From: Planctomycetota bacterium
Lineage (GTDB): Bacteria; Planctomycetota; SBBH01; JACQRN01
NCBI GenBank assembly: GCA_016206515.1
Contig: JACQRN010000236.1
Span: forward strand, 1 to 7,286
Direction: 5' to 3'
DNA: 7,286 nt
The translations under genes and the position numbers were made by a program. The notes under the pieces are model-generated. The model saw nothing but the letters and a program-made list of their open reading frames with translations, searched no databases and was not told the DNA's origin. This document shows positions 5,708-7,286 of this stretch, in pieces (the first letter of the stretch is position 1; each line of letters begins with the position of its first letter).

Positions 5708-7286
<1,579 letters not shown>

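Overview
This is a G+C-rich bacterial window. Third codon positions are almost all G or C, and long meaningless antisense ORFs abound. It holds six protein genes, two of which run off the edges. Gene content (a sigma-54-type response regulator, a CoA/aldehyde oxidation operon, an M1 aminopeptidase, a secreted thioredoxin-like protein) fits a high-GC Gram-negative lineage such as Acidobacteriota, Deltaproteobacteria/Myxococcota or a related uncultured phylum. The sequence alone does not decide among them.

Layout, left to right. (1) Positions 1-937, minus strand: an NtrC-family response regulator (receiver plus AAA+ domain), C-terminus off the left edge. (2) A 118-nt divergent intergenic gap. 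(3) Positions 1056-2234, plus strand: a secreted thioredoxin-like protein whose frame is interrupted by one TGA at codon 82. The same frame then stays open for 310 more sense codons. (4) A strong hairpin terminator at 2258-2285 between convergent genes. (5) Positions 5436 down to 2297, minus strand: a tight three-gene operon of enoyl-CoA hydratase, aldehyde dehydrogenase and 3-hydroxyacyl-CoA dehydrogenase. (6) A 271-nt gap with nested inverted repeats and a possible operon promoter. (7) Positions 5708-7286, minus strand: the C-terminal part of an M1 zinc aminopeptidase, its HEXXH motif off the right edge.

The main result is gene (3). The in-frame TGA is followed at once by a two-tier hairpin (1302-1349). 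Its upper stem is seven perfect pairs closing a GGUC loop, and the ten bases GCAGGUCUGC match, from memory, the apical SECIS of E. coli fdhF. The TGA aligns with the nucleophilic cysteine of a thioredoxin CxxC motif. I therefore read it as a selenocysteine (Sec, U) codon and the gene as one 392-residue selenoprotein with an unusual U-G-L-I active site. An ordinary annotation would split it into a short signal-peptide ORF and a headless downstream ORF. A 13-nt copy of the hairpin's 5' arm and loop lies in the leader just upstream of the ribosome binding site, raising the possibility of SelB-linked autoregulation.

The operon genes fit together as beta-oxidation-type steps: hydration of an enoyl-CoA, oxidation of the hydroxyacyl-CoA, and oxidation of an aldehyde to an acid. 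No thiolase, ligase or selenocysteine machinery (SelA, SelB, SelD, selC) is present in the window.
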